A DNA stretch of 10,944 nt from JAMCQB01 sp947085305 (GTDB taxonomy: Bacteria > Nitrospirota > Thermodesulfovibrionia > Thermodesulfovibrionales > UBA9159). Each line of letters starts with the position of its first letter. Within the stretch, counting starts at the first letter, position 1. The position numbers were made by a program, and so were the translations under genes. The notes under the pieces were generated by a model. It saw nothing but the letters and a program-made list of their open reading frames with translations, was not told where the DNA came from and ran no database searches. Where the stretch lies: assembly GCA_947085305.1 (NCBI GenBank), contig CAMTVV010000195.1, positions 1 through 10,944 on the forward strand, given 5' to 3'. Positions 1-7,744 of this stretch are shown here, piece after piece.

Positions 1-10
1 AAAAAATATA

Positions 11-18
11 GGAGGTGA
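11..18 (+). promoter_or_regulatory. Shine-Dalgarno site deciding the transposase start
   Basis: GGAGGTGA is a near-perfect ribosome binding site 5 to 8 bases before the ATG at 24. It includes the GTG at 15-17, which is therefore unlikely to be the start. Confidence 0.7.
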
Positions 19-23
19 GCCTT

Positions 24-1295
24 ATGAAGGAGATAAAAGTATCCTTCACAACAAGTATATCATTAAAACAGACAGACATCCACTGGATAGAAGAGGAGTT
101 ATTAAAAAAGAGGGAAGAGGTATTTATAGAGGTAATGAAGAAGGTAATGGAGGGGATTGAGGAGGAAGCGGTTAAATCCAAGGGGTTATGTCCGGATTGC
201 GGGTTGACATTAGTGAGCAACGGTAGCGAGACAAAGAAGATAAAGACGTTACTTGGGACTTTACGAATAAGGAGGACAAGGCTTCGCTGTCAGAGATGTG
301 GGAAAGAAATTTATCCTTTAGATGAGGCAATTGGGGTAGAAGGAGATAGCGTGACAATAGGAGTAAAGGAGAGGGCATTGTGGGCAGCGGTAGAGGTAAG
401 TTATGAGAAGGCGTCAGAGTTTTTGAAGAAATTCACTGGATTAGAGGTTTCACGCAACAAGATACACGGGATGTCTTTAGAAGAAGGCAAAAAGATAGAG
501 GTGTGGGAGGAAGATAGACGTTTTAAGGTATTCGAACAGGGCGGGGAAGTAGAAGAAACTGATAAAGAGGCTGCTGAAGTTCTTTATATACAGGTAGATG
601 GCACAGGAGTAAACGACAGAGAGAGTAAGGAGTGGATGGAATGTAAAGTAGGGGCTTGTTTCAGTCAAAGGGTATTGATTTCAAAAAACAGGGTATGGTT
701 AATGGACAAGAAGAGCTATGCCTCTATAGAAGATGCAGAAGGTTTTTCAGAGAAATTTTATCTTGATTGTGTAAGGCATGGGGTGGATAAGGCTAAGAAG
801 GTGTTTTTTATTGGGGATGGTGCAAGATGGATACGGAATCTAAAAGACAACTATTTTCCGGAGGCTACAGGGGTATTGGACATCTGGCATTTAGAGAGGG
901 AATTTAAGAAGGTATTTGGAGTTGAAGGCAGCACTGTAGTTGCTGAGCTTAAGGGTTTGGCATTAAAAGGTGAGGCAAAAAGAATAGTAGAGAGGTTATG
1001 GCAGGAGGCATTCAGAACAAGGGGAGAGATGAGGACAAAGGTTAAGGATCTTATAGAGTATGTGAGTAACAATTATGACTGGATACAGAACATACCGCTT
1101 GTTGGGGGATACGGCAGCGGTCCTATAGAGAAGACAGTTGATATTACGGTAGCCAGAAGGTTTAAGAAGCGAGGCATGAGCTGGTATAAGAGTGGTGCAA
1201 ATCCTTTATTAAGACTGAGGCTTTTGAAACTCAATGGCGACTGGAATACCTATTGGCAAGAACGGCGAAAGGAATTCGTTAGGTATGCGGCCTGA
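24..1295 (+). CDS. DDE transposase of ISKra4/ISLre2 type (zinc-finger N-terminus)
   Basis: This is probably an insertion-sequence transposase that cuts and joins the ends of its own element. An N-terminal helical part is followed by a CxxC...CxxC zinc-binding pair (C56, C59, C89, C92) flanking a short basic beta segment, then the phrase PLDEAIG typical of these families. A DDE-like triad is visible: D192 in QVDGTG, D265 in IGDGARW, and E369 in GSGPIEK. The C-terminal segment RFKKRGMSWYKSGAN is the usual family signature. I chose the ATG at 24 rather than the GTG at 15 because GGAGG at 11-15 sits 8 bases upstream of the ATG, whereas the GTG overlaps it. The product is 423 residues, uninterrupted and apparently intact. 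Codon use is purine- and A-rich compared with the next genes, as expected for acquired DNA. The left end of the element is outside the window, so its terminal repeats cannot be paired. The exact family (ISKra4 or ISLre2) is from memory. Confidence 0.85.
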   Translation: MKEIKVSFTTSISLKQTDIHWIEEELLKKREEVFIEVMKKVMEGIEEEAVKSKGLCPDCGLTLVSNGSETKKIKTLLGTLRIRRTRLRCQRCGKEIYPLDEAIGVEGDSVTIGVKERALWAAVEVSYEKASEFLKKFTGLEVSRNKIHGMSLEEGKKIEVWEEDRRFKVFEQGGEVEETDKEAAEVLYIQVDGTGVNDRESKEWMECKVGACFSQRVLISKNRVWLMDKKSYASIEDAEGFSEKFYLDCVRHGVDKAKKVFFIGDGARWIRNLKDNYFPEATGVLDIWHLEREFKKVFGVEGSTVVAELKGLALKGEAKRIVERLWQEAFRTRGEMRTKVKDLIEYVSNNYDWIQNIPLVGGYGSGPIEKTVDITVARRFKKRGMSWYKSGANPLLRLRLLKLNGDWNTYWQERRKEFVRYAA

Positions 1296-1441
1296 ATTCA
1301 TCACGGAAAAAAAGATGCTTACTTCAACATTTCAAGGGCAAGGAGAAAGGAAGTCTGAAATACTGAGGGCAGCCCTATTGTAAGGAGCCTCTGATTCGGG
1401 TATCATACTACGTTAGATGTAATTGAAGGAGAGGTGAATAT
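1296..1441 (+). other. Gap between the transposase and the UPF0182 gene, likely containing the IS right end
   Basis: These 146 bases contain no convincing gene. The right terminus of the insertion element should lie here, but without the left end it cannot be located. A small palindrome, GGGCAGCCC, is at 1367-1375. The second half holds a promoter candidate and a ribosome binding site for the next gene. Confidence 0.5.
1378..1406 (+). promoter_or_regulatory. Candidate sigma-70 promoter for the UPF0182 gene
   Basis: A -35-like TTGTAA (1378-1383) and a -10-like TATCAT (1401-1406) are separated by exactly 17 bases. A start near 1413 would leave a leader of about 29 bases containing the GGAGAGGTG ribosome binding site at 1428-1436. 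The promoter lies close to the likely IS end, so it may be the native promoter or one supplied or shortened by the insertion. Confidence 0.45.
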
Positions 1442-4126
1442 ATGCGTAAAAGCAAAGCGAGTTATATAATCCTGTTCGGATTTATTTTCCTGGTCCTGCC
1501 CCTGTTCTCTTTCTTGCTGAACCTCTCCTTCGACTGGCTCTTTTTTGCGGAGACAGGATATACGAATCTCTTTTTGAAAATACTTTCGACAAAAATCGGC
1601 GCAGGCCTGTTCTTCGGTGTCTCCTTTTTATTCTTTGCGCTGATCAACATAACTGCCGCTCACAGGATCGCTTTTCCGGAAAGGGCTTTTTTTATCCTTG
1701 AAGGGTCCATCCAGCCGCTTCAGACAAGCGGCCTGGAAAGAGTCGTCAAACCACTGACAGTGCTTGCAGGCTTCGTTATGGCGCTGTTTGCGGGGCAATG
1801 GGGCGCGTTGAGATGGGAAGATTACCTGCTCTTCAAAAACAGTCTCCCTATGGGTGTCGCTGATCCTATATTCGGCAAGGATATGGGATTTTACCTCTTC
1901 AGGCTTCCCCTGATAGAGGCGATCAGGGGTTTTGCTTCATATGCGGTAGTATTGACGGCAATCCTGTTGGCTATCAACTATTTTTTAAGAGGAGGAATCC
2001 TCTTAACGGAAAGAAATGCCTCTCTCGACAAAAAGGTCAAAATACATCTCGGCATTTTAGCGGGGTTGTTCATTCTTACTGTTTCCTTTGGTTTCTACCT
2101 CGATACATTCAGGCTTTTATTCTCCGAGCACGGCGTCGTTTTCGGCGCAGGGTATACGGATATTCATGCAAGGCTCCTTTTTTACAAAATCCTGATCGTT
2201 ATCACGCCCCTTGCAGGCATCCTCTTCACGGCAGGGATACTCCGAAGCTCCACGAGGCTGGCAGTTATTCCTCTGATCCTCGTTTCAGCAGTGTATTTTA
2301 TCGGCATCGTGGTATACCCGTCCGTTCTCCAGAAATTCAGGGTCGCGCCGAACGAGCTTGCCTTTGAGACACCGTTTATAGAACATAACATAAGATTTAC
2401 CAGGCTCGGCTTCGACCTTGACAGGATAGAAGTGATACCCTTTGATGTGGACTATAATCTCACAGGCAGGGACATAGAGAAAAATGATGCAACGATAAAG
2501 AACATAAGATTGTGGGACCACAGCCCGCTTCTCAGGACATACAGCCAGCTCCAGCAGATAAGGACTTACTACAAATTTGCCGACGTTGACAATGACAGGT
2601 ATACAATAAACGGGGAGTATATGCAGGTGATGCTCTCACCGAGGGAGCTCTCTTACAATGACCTTCCGAGCAAGACATGGATAAACGAAAGGCTCATTTT
2701 CACCCACGGAAACGGCATCACGTTGGGACCTGTCAGCAGGATAAGCAGAGAAGGGCTTCCAGAGTTCCTCATAAAGGATATCCCGCCTGTAAGCCTGGCC
2801 GACCTCAAGGTGACAAGGCCCGAGATATACTATGGAGAGCTTTCGAATGATTATGTGATAGTAAAAACAAAGGTGCCCGAATTCAGCTATCCAACATCCG
2901 AAGGCAATATATACACGACTTATAACGGCAGCGGAGGGGTCAGGCTTGATTCCATTTTGAAAAGAGCCTTGTTCGCGGTAAAGCTCAAGACGGAGAAGAT
3001 TCTCCTGTCCTCTGATATCGGCAGAGAAAGCAGGATCCTGTACTACAGGAATATTGCAGAGAGGGTCAAGAAAATAGCTCCCTTCCTGGTCTTTGACCAG
3101 GACCCCTATCTCGTGATATCGCAAGATGGAAAACTTATCTGGATGATTGATGCCTATACGGTGTCAAACAGGCTGCCTTATTCAAAGCGGGCAGACAGGC
3201 GGATCAATTATATCAGGAACTCCGTAAAGGTCACGGTTGACGCCTATAACGGCTCCATAAGCTTCTATACGAGCGACCTTTCGGACATTATGTTGAAAGT
3301 CTATTCAAAAATATTTCCCGGCATGTTCAGGCCCATTGGAGAGATGCCTGCCGGACTGAAGCAGCATATACGGTATCCGCATGGGTTTCTCCAGGTGCAG
3401 GCCTCCATGTTCGCTTCCTATCACATGACAGACCCAAAGGTCTTTTACAATAAGGAGAATCTCTGGGAAGTGCCTGCCTTTGGGGAAAAACCGATGGAGC
3501 CTTATTACACGATAATGAAACTCCCGGGCGAAAAGAAAGAAGAGTATATCCTTCTTTTGCCCTATACCCCTGCTAAAAGGGATAACCTTGCCGCGTGGCT
3601 TGCCGCGAGGTGTGACGAGCCGAACTATGGGAAACTCGTCGTCCATACCTTCCCGAGAGACAGGCTCATCTTCGGCCCTAAACAGGTGGATGCGCGGATA
3701 AACCAGGATTCCTTTATATCCCAGCAGCTCACACTTTGGGGCCAGCGCGGTTCGCAGGTCATCAGGGGAAGCCTCCTCGTGATTCCGCTAGAGAGCTCAC
3801 TCTTGTACGTCCAACCTCTCTATTTGGCAGCCGCGGACAAGGTCGGTCTTCCCGAGCTGAGGAGGGTTATCGTTGCCTATGAAAACGAGGTGGTGATGGA
3901 GGAAAACCTCGACCTCGCCCTCCAGAGGTTGTTCGGGACCAGGAAAGTCATCGTCGGGAAGGTTGAGAAAATTGCTGAAGATATAAAGGCGACTACCCAG
4001 GATCTTGCAAAAGAGGCGATGAGGGTCTTTGAAAGGGCGCTCGAACTCCAGAGGCAGGGTAACTGGGCAGGTTATGGAGAGGAGTTAAGAAAACTGGAAC
4101 AGATATTGAAGAGGATCGCAAGGTAG
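1442..4126 (+). CDS. UPF0182 family integral membrane protein (COG1615)
   Basis: This 894-residue protein belongs to the UPF0182/COG1615 family, whose function is not established. The N-terminal third contains seven predicted membrane helices, at about residues 7-28, 51-73, 104-121, 164-182, 201-220, 246-266 and 273-294. Family hallmarks are visible: WLFFAETGY near 32, the DPIFGKDMGFYLFRLP stretch near 141-156, FGAGYTDIHARL near 234-245, and KFRVAPNELAFE followed by PFIEHNIRFTRLGFDLD just after the last helix. The remaining roughly 590 residues form the large soluble domain, presumably outside the cytoplasm, and the last 45 residues are helical and charged. Length is normal for the family and no frame break is seen. 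GGAGAGGTG lies just ahead of the ATG, which supports this start. It is convergent with the HEAT-repeat gene and not part of the ATPase cluster. Family assignment is firm; cellular role is unknown. Confidence 0.93.
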   Translation: MRKSKASYIILFGFIFLVLPLFSFLLNLSFDWLFFAETGYTNLFLKILSTKIGAGLFFGVSFLFFALINITAAHRIAFPERAFFILEGSIQPLQTSGLERVVKPLTVLAGFVMALFAGQWGALRWEDYLLFKNSLPMGVADPIFGKDMGFYLFRLPLIEAIRGFASYAVVLTAILLAINYFLRGGILLTERNASLDKKVKIHLGILAGLFILTVSFGFYLDTFRLLFSEHGVVFGAGYTDIHARLLFYKILIVITPLAGILFTAGILRSSTRLAVIPLILVSAVYFIGIVVYPSVLQKFRVAPNELAFETPFIEHNIRFTRLGFDLDRIEVIPFDVDYNLTGRDIEKNDATIKNIRLWDHSPLLRTYSQLQQIRTYYKFADVDNDRYTINGEYMQVMLSPRELSYNDLPSKTWINERLIFTHGNGITLGPVSRISREGLPEFLIKDIPPVSLADLKVTRPEIYYGELSNDYVIVKTKVPEFSYPTSEGNIYTTYNGSGGVRLDSILKRALFAVKLKTEKILLSSDIGRESRILYYRNIAERVKKIAPFLVFDQDPYLVISQDGKLIWMIDAYTVSNRLPYSKRADRRINYIRNSVKVTVDAYNGSISFYTSDLSDIMLKVYSKIFPGMFRPIGEMPAGLKQHIRYPHGFLQVQASMFASYHMTDPKVFYNKENLWEVPAFGEKPMEPYYTIMKLPGEKKEEYILLLPYTPAKRDNLAAWLAARCDEPNYGKLVVHTFPRDRLIFGPKQVDARINQDSFISQQLTLWGQRGSQVIRGSLLVIPLESSLLYVQPLYLAAADKVGLPELRRVIVAYENEVVMEENLDLALQRLFGTRKVIVGKVEKIAEDIKATTQDLAKEAMRVFERALELQRQGNWAGYGEELRKLEQILKRIAR

Positions 4127-4194
4127 ACCCAGATCCGGAAAGCTCAATATAGAATATGCCTGATTCAGTCTGCCTCCCGGAATGACCAATATTT

Positions 4195-4878
4195 TCACCA
4201 GGCTGAGGTTTTAGTATCTAAACCCTCCAGTACCTTTAATGCTTCTCTGCGTATCAGGGGTTCGGCGTCATTGTCCGCAATCTCTTTCAGATGGGGGATC
4301 GCCCTGATATCGTTCATTTCACCCAGGGCCCTTACAGCGCTCATCCTGACTGCAAAACTCCTGTCCCCAAAGGCGGAAATCAGGTAGGGAAGAGTCTTCC
4401 GGTTCCCGATTCTTCCCAATGTCTCAATGACCGCTTCCCTGAGATAGAAGCTGTCTTCGTCAATAACGTAGAGGAGAGCATCCACCACCCTTGGATCATT
4501 TCTGAATTTTCTCAGGGCGACAATACCGTTCCATTTCAGAGCCGGGCAATCGTAGTTAAAAAACGTATCGGTCACGACTTTTATAAGGATATCCGTTGCC
4601 AGTGGATTTGCAATATCGCCCAACAGTCGCATTGCGGAGATCTGAAGCTTCCAGTCATCCCTCCTCTCTTCAACGATCTTCACTAATGCCTTCACGGCAT
4701 CGTCGTCGGATGCCCTCTGTAATGCTTCCATTGCCGGTGAATGTTCCCCGGGGACTGCACTCCGGAGCTTTGCCTCAAGGTCATCGCTTCCCCATGCCTC
4801 CCCTCTGCCGCAAAATAAAACAATAGCCATGATCGGCGCAAGAAGCGCTGCAAGAATCCAGGACAACATCCTCCGCAT
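4195..4878 (-). CDS. Exported HEAT-repeat (PBS-lyase-type) protein
   Basis: The first 30 residues form a signal-peptide-like segment: basic MRRM, a long hydrophobic run, then a small-residue region (GEAWG) that could be cleaved. The rest is built of about five HEAT-like repeats of roughly 30 residues. Examples are AVKALVKIVEER, ISAMRLLGDIANPLATDILI, AVIETLGRIGNRKTLPYLIS, AVRALGEMNDIRAIPHLKEI and ALKVLEGL. Such repeats form an alpha-solenoid used for protein binding, so a periplasmic scaffold role is an inference. I prefer the ATG at 4878 over the TTG at 4884 because AGAGG lies 7 bases before the ATG but only about 1 base before the TTG. With the ATG the gene starts 2 bases after the subunit D stop codon, so it is probably the last gene of the same transcript. 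It is convergent with the UPF0182 gene across a 68-bp gap in which I see no clear terminator hairpin. Confidence 0.8.
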   Translation of the reverse strand: MRRMLSWILAALLAPIMAIVLFCGRGEAWGSDDLEAKLRSAVPGEHSPAMEALQRASDDDAVKALVKIVEERRDDWKLQISAMRLLGDIANPLATDILIKVVTDTFFNYDCPALKWNGIVALRKFRNDPRVVDALLYVIDEDSFYLREAVIETLGRIGNRKTLPYLISAFGDRSFAVRMSAVRALGEMNDIRAIPHLKEIADNDAEPLIRREALKVLEGLDTKTSAW

Positions 4879-4880
4879 CT

Positions 4881-5525
4881 TCAATCCTCTGCTCGTCCTT
4901 CACGGGAAATCCTCGTGACATTCTTAAATCTTTTCAGGCGGTAATAGGTCTCCCGCTCCCGCTCGGCGATATACTGGGAGATCGCCTTTATCTGACTCCT
5001 CAGCTCAGGCAATATTCGCTCTTCCAGAACCCTTATCCTCCTTGTGGTCTTGAGGATCTCCTCGCTGAGCCTCTTGAGTTTGCTTTCGAAGGCTGCGATC
5101 TCTATCATGGACTCCACAATCTTCTCAAAGAGCTCAATACACTCTTCAAGATGCGGGGTAGTAGAGAGGTAGTCGTAGCCTCTCTCGCCGGGCTTTCTCA
5201 AGGGTGTTTCATGCATAATGACATCCCTGTACTTGAGCCCCCAGATACTCCTCTCCGTCATCTCAACACCCAGCTCCTGTTTCGTCACCAAGGACAGGGA
5301 TTCCACGCTCTCCCTGCCCTCGTGCCCGAGACTCAGGGCCAGCTCCCCTATGGCCTTGCCATAGGCCTTTCTGATATCTTCCCTTGTCCTCAGGAACGGC
5401 AACGCAGCGGAGAGAAACTCCCGTATCAAAGCCTGCCTCCTCGCCCTGAGAATCCCGATGCTGTTGTTCACCGACACAGCCTTCTCCTTGAGGAGCAGCA
5501 GGTTTGTCCTTGTGGGATGTATCAT
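4881..5525 (-). CDS. atpD: V-type (A/V-type) ATP synthase subunit D, central stalk
   Basis: This encodes the D subunit, the coiled-coil shaft that couples rotation of the V1 head to the membrane rotor. The 214-residue length is normal. The N-terminus begins with the family signature HPTRTNLLLLKEK. It is followed by a long helix rich in charged residues, a central globular part including LGVEMTERSIWGL and RGYDYLSTTPHLEECIELFEK, and a long C-terminal helix (about 135-200) ending in RLKRFKNV, a typical D-subunit ending. The ATG overlaps the stop codon of the upstream micro-ORF (ATGA), which suggests translational coupling; AAGGG lies 13 bases upstream, a weak ribosome binding site. In most bacterial V-type operons D directly follows B, but here five other genes lie between them. 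The name ntpD is also used; V-type atpD should not be confused with the F-type beta subunit of the same symbol. Confidence 0.92.
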   Translation of the reverse strand: MIHPTRTNLLLLKEKAVSVNNSIGILRARRQALIREFLSAALPFLRTREDIRKAYGKAIGELALSLGHEGRESVESLSLVTKQELGVEMTERSIWGLKYRDVIMHETPLRKPGERGYDYLSTTPHLEECIELFEKIVESMIEIAAFESKLKRLSEEILKTTRRIRVLEERILPELRSQIKAISQYIAERERETYYRLKRFKNVTRISREGRAED

Positions 5526-5656
5526 TTGAGATCACGCCCTTCAGAGTTCAAAAGATCCATCATTGTCTTGCCGCAGTGACCACTTTGCCCTACATACAGA
5601 TAAGCAGTAAAAGCCGCAAGGAAGAAGAGAAGGCTGTAGATTATTATCCTTCCCAT
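5522..5656 (-). CDS. 44-residue single-pass membrane micro-protein (hypothetical)
   Basis: A short frame on the minus strand reads MGRIIIYSLLFFLAAFTAYL, then a short polar tail that includes a single Cys (GHCGK) and ends in GRDLK. Residues 3-22 form one hydrophobic membrane segment. The frame overlaps the end of the upstream holin-like gene by 13 bases and its stop overlaps the subunit D start codon as ATGA. It fills almost the whole gap between those genes, and such tight packing on both sides supports a real gene. Against it, there is no good ribosome binding site, so expression would rely on coupling to the upstream gene. It resembles no V-ATPase subunit I can name. Confidence 0.5.
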   Translation of the reverse strand: MGRIIIYSLLFFLAAFTAYLYVGQSGHCGKTMMDLLNSEGRDLK

Positions 5657-6042
5657 CTATCGGTATTCTTGTAGGAGCGGATTCTCCTCAGGCCGGTTAT
5701 CCATGAAAGGAGCATGCTCACGATGCTTACGATGATGGCGCCCCAGAAAGCTGCCCAGAAACCCCTGATCTGAAAACCGAGATGAAAGGTGTCGGAAAGA
5801 GACGCGGTGAGGGCAAGCATCAGGGTATTGATGATCAGGGTGAAGAGCCCGAGGGTGAGAATAATAAAGGGGATGGTAAAGAACTGAACAATGGGCTTTA
5901 TCACTGAATTGACGATGCCGAAGACCGCACCCACAATGATCATCTTCCACCACTCGCCGGTGAAGGTTATGCCCTCCACAAGTTTCACCGCGATAACGAT
6001 GGAAAGGGCGTTGATCATTACTCTCAGGATCAGATAGGACAT
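5644..6042 (-). CDS. Phage holin superfamily IV (4-TM, PF04020-type) membrane protein
   Basis: This 132-residue protein has about four hydrophobic segments (roughly 3-22, 32-52, 55-80 and 95-117) and a short basic C-terminal tail. The ordering VEGITFTGEWW ... GIVNSVIKPIV ... PFIILTLGLFTLIINTLMLALTASL is characteristic of the PF04020 family, often labelled mycobacterial 4-TM phage holin. Most members are ordinary chromosomal membrane proteins with no demonstrated holin activity, so the name should not be read as evidence of a prophage. AAAGGA lies about 10 bases before the ATG. It begins 72 bases after the phosphoglycerate kinase gene and overlaps the next micro-ORF, so it is probably co-transcribed with subunit D. 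Confidence 0.85.
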   Translation of the reverse strand: MSYLILRVMINALSIVIAVKLVEGITFTGEWWKMIIVGAVFGIVNSVIKPIVQFFTIPFIILTLGLFTLIINTLMLALTASLSDTFHLGFQIRGFWAAFWGAIIVSIVSMLLSWITGLRRIRSYKNTDRWEG

Positions 6043-6114
6043 GTCAACCGGTTCCTTTAAATATAATAGTTGATGCCGTTGAATTTAATCATGGAATACC
6101 CCGGGCAGACTTTT

Positions 6115-7428
6115 TTATTTATAAAGCCGCCTTTTCGACTCCATGAGGGCCTGCACAGGCTTGAGACCATAGGGGCTGCCCTGCTCTATGGCGGTGAGCA
6201 CTGTGCCGCCTCCGGTGAAAAAGTAGTAGCTGGCATTATCCATCACCGAGAGATAGAGGCCGGGACAGAGGTCCTTGAATTCCTGGAGGGTGTCGCCGCC
6301 GCCGTACATCTTCATGGCGATCCTGTTCCTGTCTATGGCGTGGTCAAGGGCCTGGGAGCCGGCAGTGAAATGGGGAGTATAGCCCATCACGGCATTGACG
6401 AAAATGGTTCTTGCGGAACCGATGGCTTCAGCCACGGCTGCGTCCTCGAAAGACTCCGGGGCGATGTCCAGAACATATCCGTAGGAATTGCCTGCCTTGA
6501 AATCCCTTATGTTGATGGTCCTGTATTTGCCCTCCATCCGTCCCTCTATGGTGTCTGATTCGATCACAAAGGGGAGTTCCACCACCTTCTTATGGGCCGA
6601 ATCCCTCTCCACAAGTTCTTTGGCAAGACTTATGTCCTCATCTGTCACGCCCTTTATCCTCACATCATACTTTGCGCAGAGATAGGTGTTATAGATGACC
6701 CCGCCCAGTATGAGGCGGTCGACCTTTTCGTATATTGCATAAAGCGGCTTTATCTTTGTGTCGTACTTTGCCCCTGCAACCACCGCCACAAAGGGCCTTT
6801 CGGGATTCAGCACGCTGCTCAGATTGACCACCTCCTGCTGCATGAGAAATCCTGCATAGGAAGGGAGGTAGCCTGTGATATTGTATGTGGACGCATGGGG
6901 CTGCCACGACCCAAAGGCATCATTTACATAGATATCGGCAAGCCCTGCCAACTGGAGGCTGAGGGCCTCCCTCAGCTCCCCCTCGGCCTCTTCCCCTGCA
7001 AACCAGCGGGTATTGGGGAGATAGATACCGCCGATCTTCCGGTCCCTCAGCTCCCTGACGGCGAGGTTGATGGAGGTATCGATCCCTGTTATGCCTTTTT
7101 CAGGATCTATAGGAAAGCGCGGGATATAGAATTTCGTGTGGAGTTTCTGCTCAAGGTACTGAACAATGGAATCCACAGACTCATCGGGTTTGCACTGTAT
7201 CTTCCCTGTTTTTTTGTCCTTGGGCCTTCCCACATGGGTCATCATTATCGGCCTTCCGCCCCTCTCAACAATATGGAAGAGAGTGCCCAGGGTTCGGTCT
7301 ATCCTGTAAGGGTCCCGGATCTCGCCGCGCTTCACCACATTGTGGTCGAACCTCACCAGAACGATTTTACCGTTCAGCTCAGCGTCCTGGATCAGGGGCA
7401 GGTCCGGATGTAAAGAGGTTTTCTTCAT
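6115..7428 (-). CDS. pgk: Divergent phosphoglycerate kinase
   Basis: Phosphoglycerate kinase interconverts 1,3-bisphosphoglycerate and ADP with 3-phosphoglycerate and ATP. The 437-residue length is slightly above the usual 390-420. Recognisable motifs occur in family order: RFDHN at 26-30 (usually RVDFN), the substrate-binding R42 in DPYRI, HVGRP at 65-69 (usually HLGRP), NTR at 139-141 (usually ENVRF), VNDAFG at 168-173 with HAST following, GAKYDTK at 219-225 (usually GAKVSDK), GGGDT at 376-380 and TGGGT at 405-409. The WNGPMGVFE segment is strongly changed (VNAVMGYTP), and the SLEFLEG stretch after the last glycine motif is replaced by VLTAIEQG. It is therefore a paralogue-like outlier whose catalysis cannot be assumed. 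It may supplement a standard enzyme elsewhere. No Shine-Dalgarno site precedes the ATG; a promoter candidate lies immediately upstream. Confidence 0.85.
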   Translation of the reverse strand: MKKTSLHPDLPLIQDAELNGKIVLVRFDHNVVKRGEIRDPYRIDRTLGTLFHIVERGGRPIMMTHVGRPKDKKTGKIQCKPDESVDSIVQYLEQKLHTKFYIPRFPIDPEKGITGIDTSINLAVRELRDRKIGGIYLPNTRWFAGEEAEGELREALSLQLAGLADIYVNDAFGSWQPHASTYNITGYLPSYAGFLMQQEVVNLSSVLNPERPFVAVVAGAKYDTKIKPLYAIYEKVDRLILGGVIYNTYLCAKYDVRIKGVTDEDISLAKELVERDSAHKKVVELPFVIESDTIEGRMEGKYRTINIRDFKAGNSYGYVLDIAPESFEDAAVAEAIGSARTIFVNAVMGYTPHFTAGSQALDHAIDRNRIAMKMYGGGDTLQEFKDLCPGLYLSVMDNASYYFFTGGGTVLTAIEQGSPYGLKPVQALMESKRRLYK

Positions 7429-7439
7429 AGCTTATAAAA

Positions 7440-7468
7440 AGTATTGCTCATAGCCGTGACAATGTCAA
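7440..7468 (-). promoter_or_regulatory. Candidate promoter just upstream of pgk
   Basis: On the minus strand a perfect TTGACA (7468-7463) is followed after 17 bases by AATACT (7445-7440), a 4/6 match to the -10 consensus. Transcription would begin near 7433, only about 5 bases before the pgk ATG. The absence of a ribosome binding site before pgk fits a leaderless or near-leaderless message from this promoter. Confidence 0.45.
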
Positions 7469-7475
7469 GCAAGGA

Positions 7476-7691
7476 TCAAACCTTTTTCGCCTTGAATCCC
7501 ATTTTCATCATGGCAGAGAGTATCTGTATTTCATTGATTTCCTTCGGATCGTATTCAATGGTTATTGTCTCTTCCTTATAGCCCACACGGGCATTTATAA
7601 TGCCGTCCATACCGAGCAGTACCGTCTCCATATCAATGGCGCAACCGGCACATGGGATACCCTCAACTTTTAACCTTAGATTTTCCGGCAT
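7476..7691 (-). CDS. Small heavy-metal-associated (HMA) domain protein, copper-chaperone-like
   Basis: A 71-residue stand-alone HMA domain with the ferredoxin-like beta-alpha-beta-beta-alpha-beta pattern. The metal-binding loop is GIPCAGC with C14 and C17. It differs from the common GMTCxxC by Ile-Pro in place of Met-Thr. The second strand region (ARVGYKEETITIEYDPKEI) and the C-terminal helix (QILSAMMKMGFKAKKV) are standard. Such proteins carry Cu(I) or similar soft metals to P-type ATPases, or serve as the free-standing equivalent of their N-terminal domains; the metal here is inferred. No transporter or metal regulator is nearby, so context does not support a specific copper system. The ribosome binding site is weak (AAGAG about 12 bases upstream). 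A 47-bp gap separates it from pgk and a 53-bp gap from the thioesterase gene. Confidence 0.85.
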   Translation of the reverse strand: MPENLRLKVEGIPCAGCAIDMETVLLGMDGIINARVGYKEETITIEYDPKEINEIQILSAMMKMGFKAKKV

Positions 7692-7744
7692 ATCTAAAAC
7701 AGCTCTTGATATTTATAGAATTAACCAACCGATTATACTATTTT

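Noticed and set aside
4127..4194. A bidirectional terminator between the convergent UPF0182 and HEAT-repeat genes
   Set aside because: No convincing stem-loop with a T-run is present on either strand; only scattered CCGG words are seen.
4788..4878. A lipoprotein signal in the HEAT-repeat protein
   Set aside because: The only nearby Cys follows VLF, which is not a lipobox, so an ordinary signal peptide or anchor is more likely.
5644..6042. Reading the holin-like gene as evidence of a prophage
   Set aside because: The family is mostly chromosomal, and no lysin, capsid or other phage gene is nearby.
6592..7413. A long plus-strand open frame opposite pgk
   Set aside because: It lies wholly antisense to a gene with clear family motifs, has no recognisable domain, and looks like a shadow of the GC-rich coding strand.
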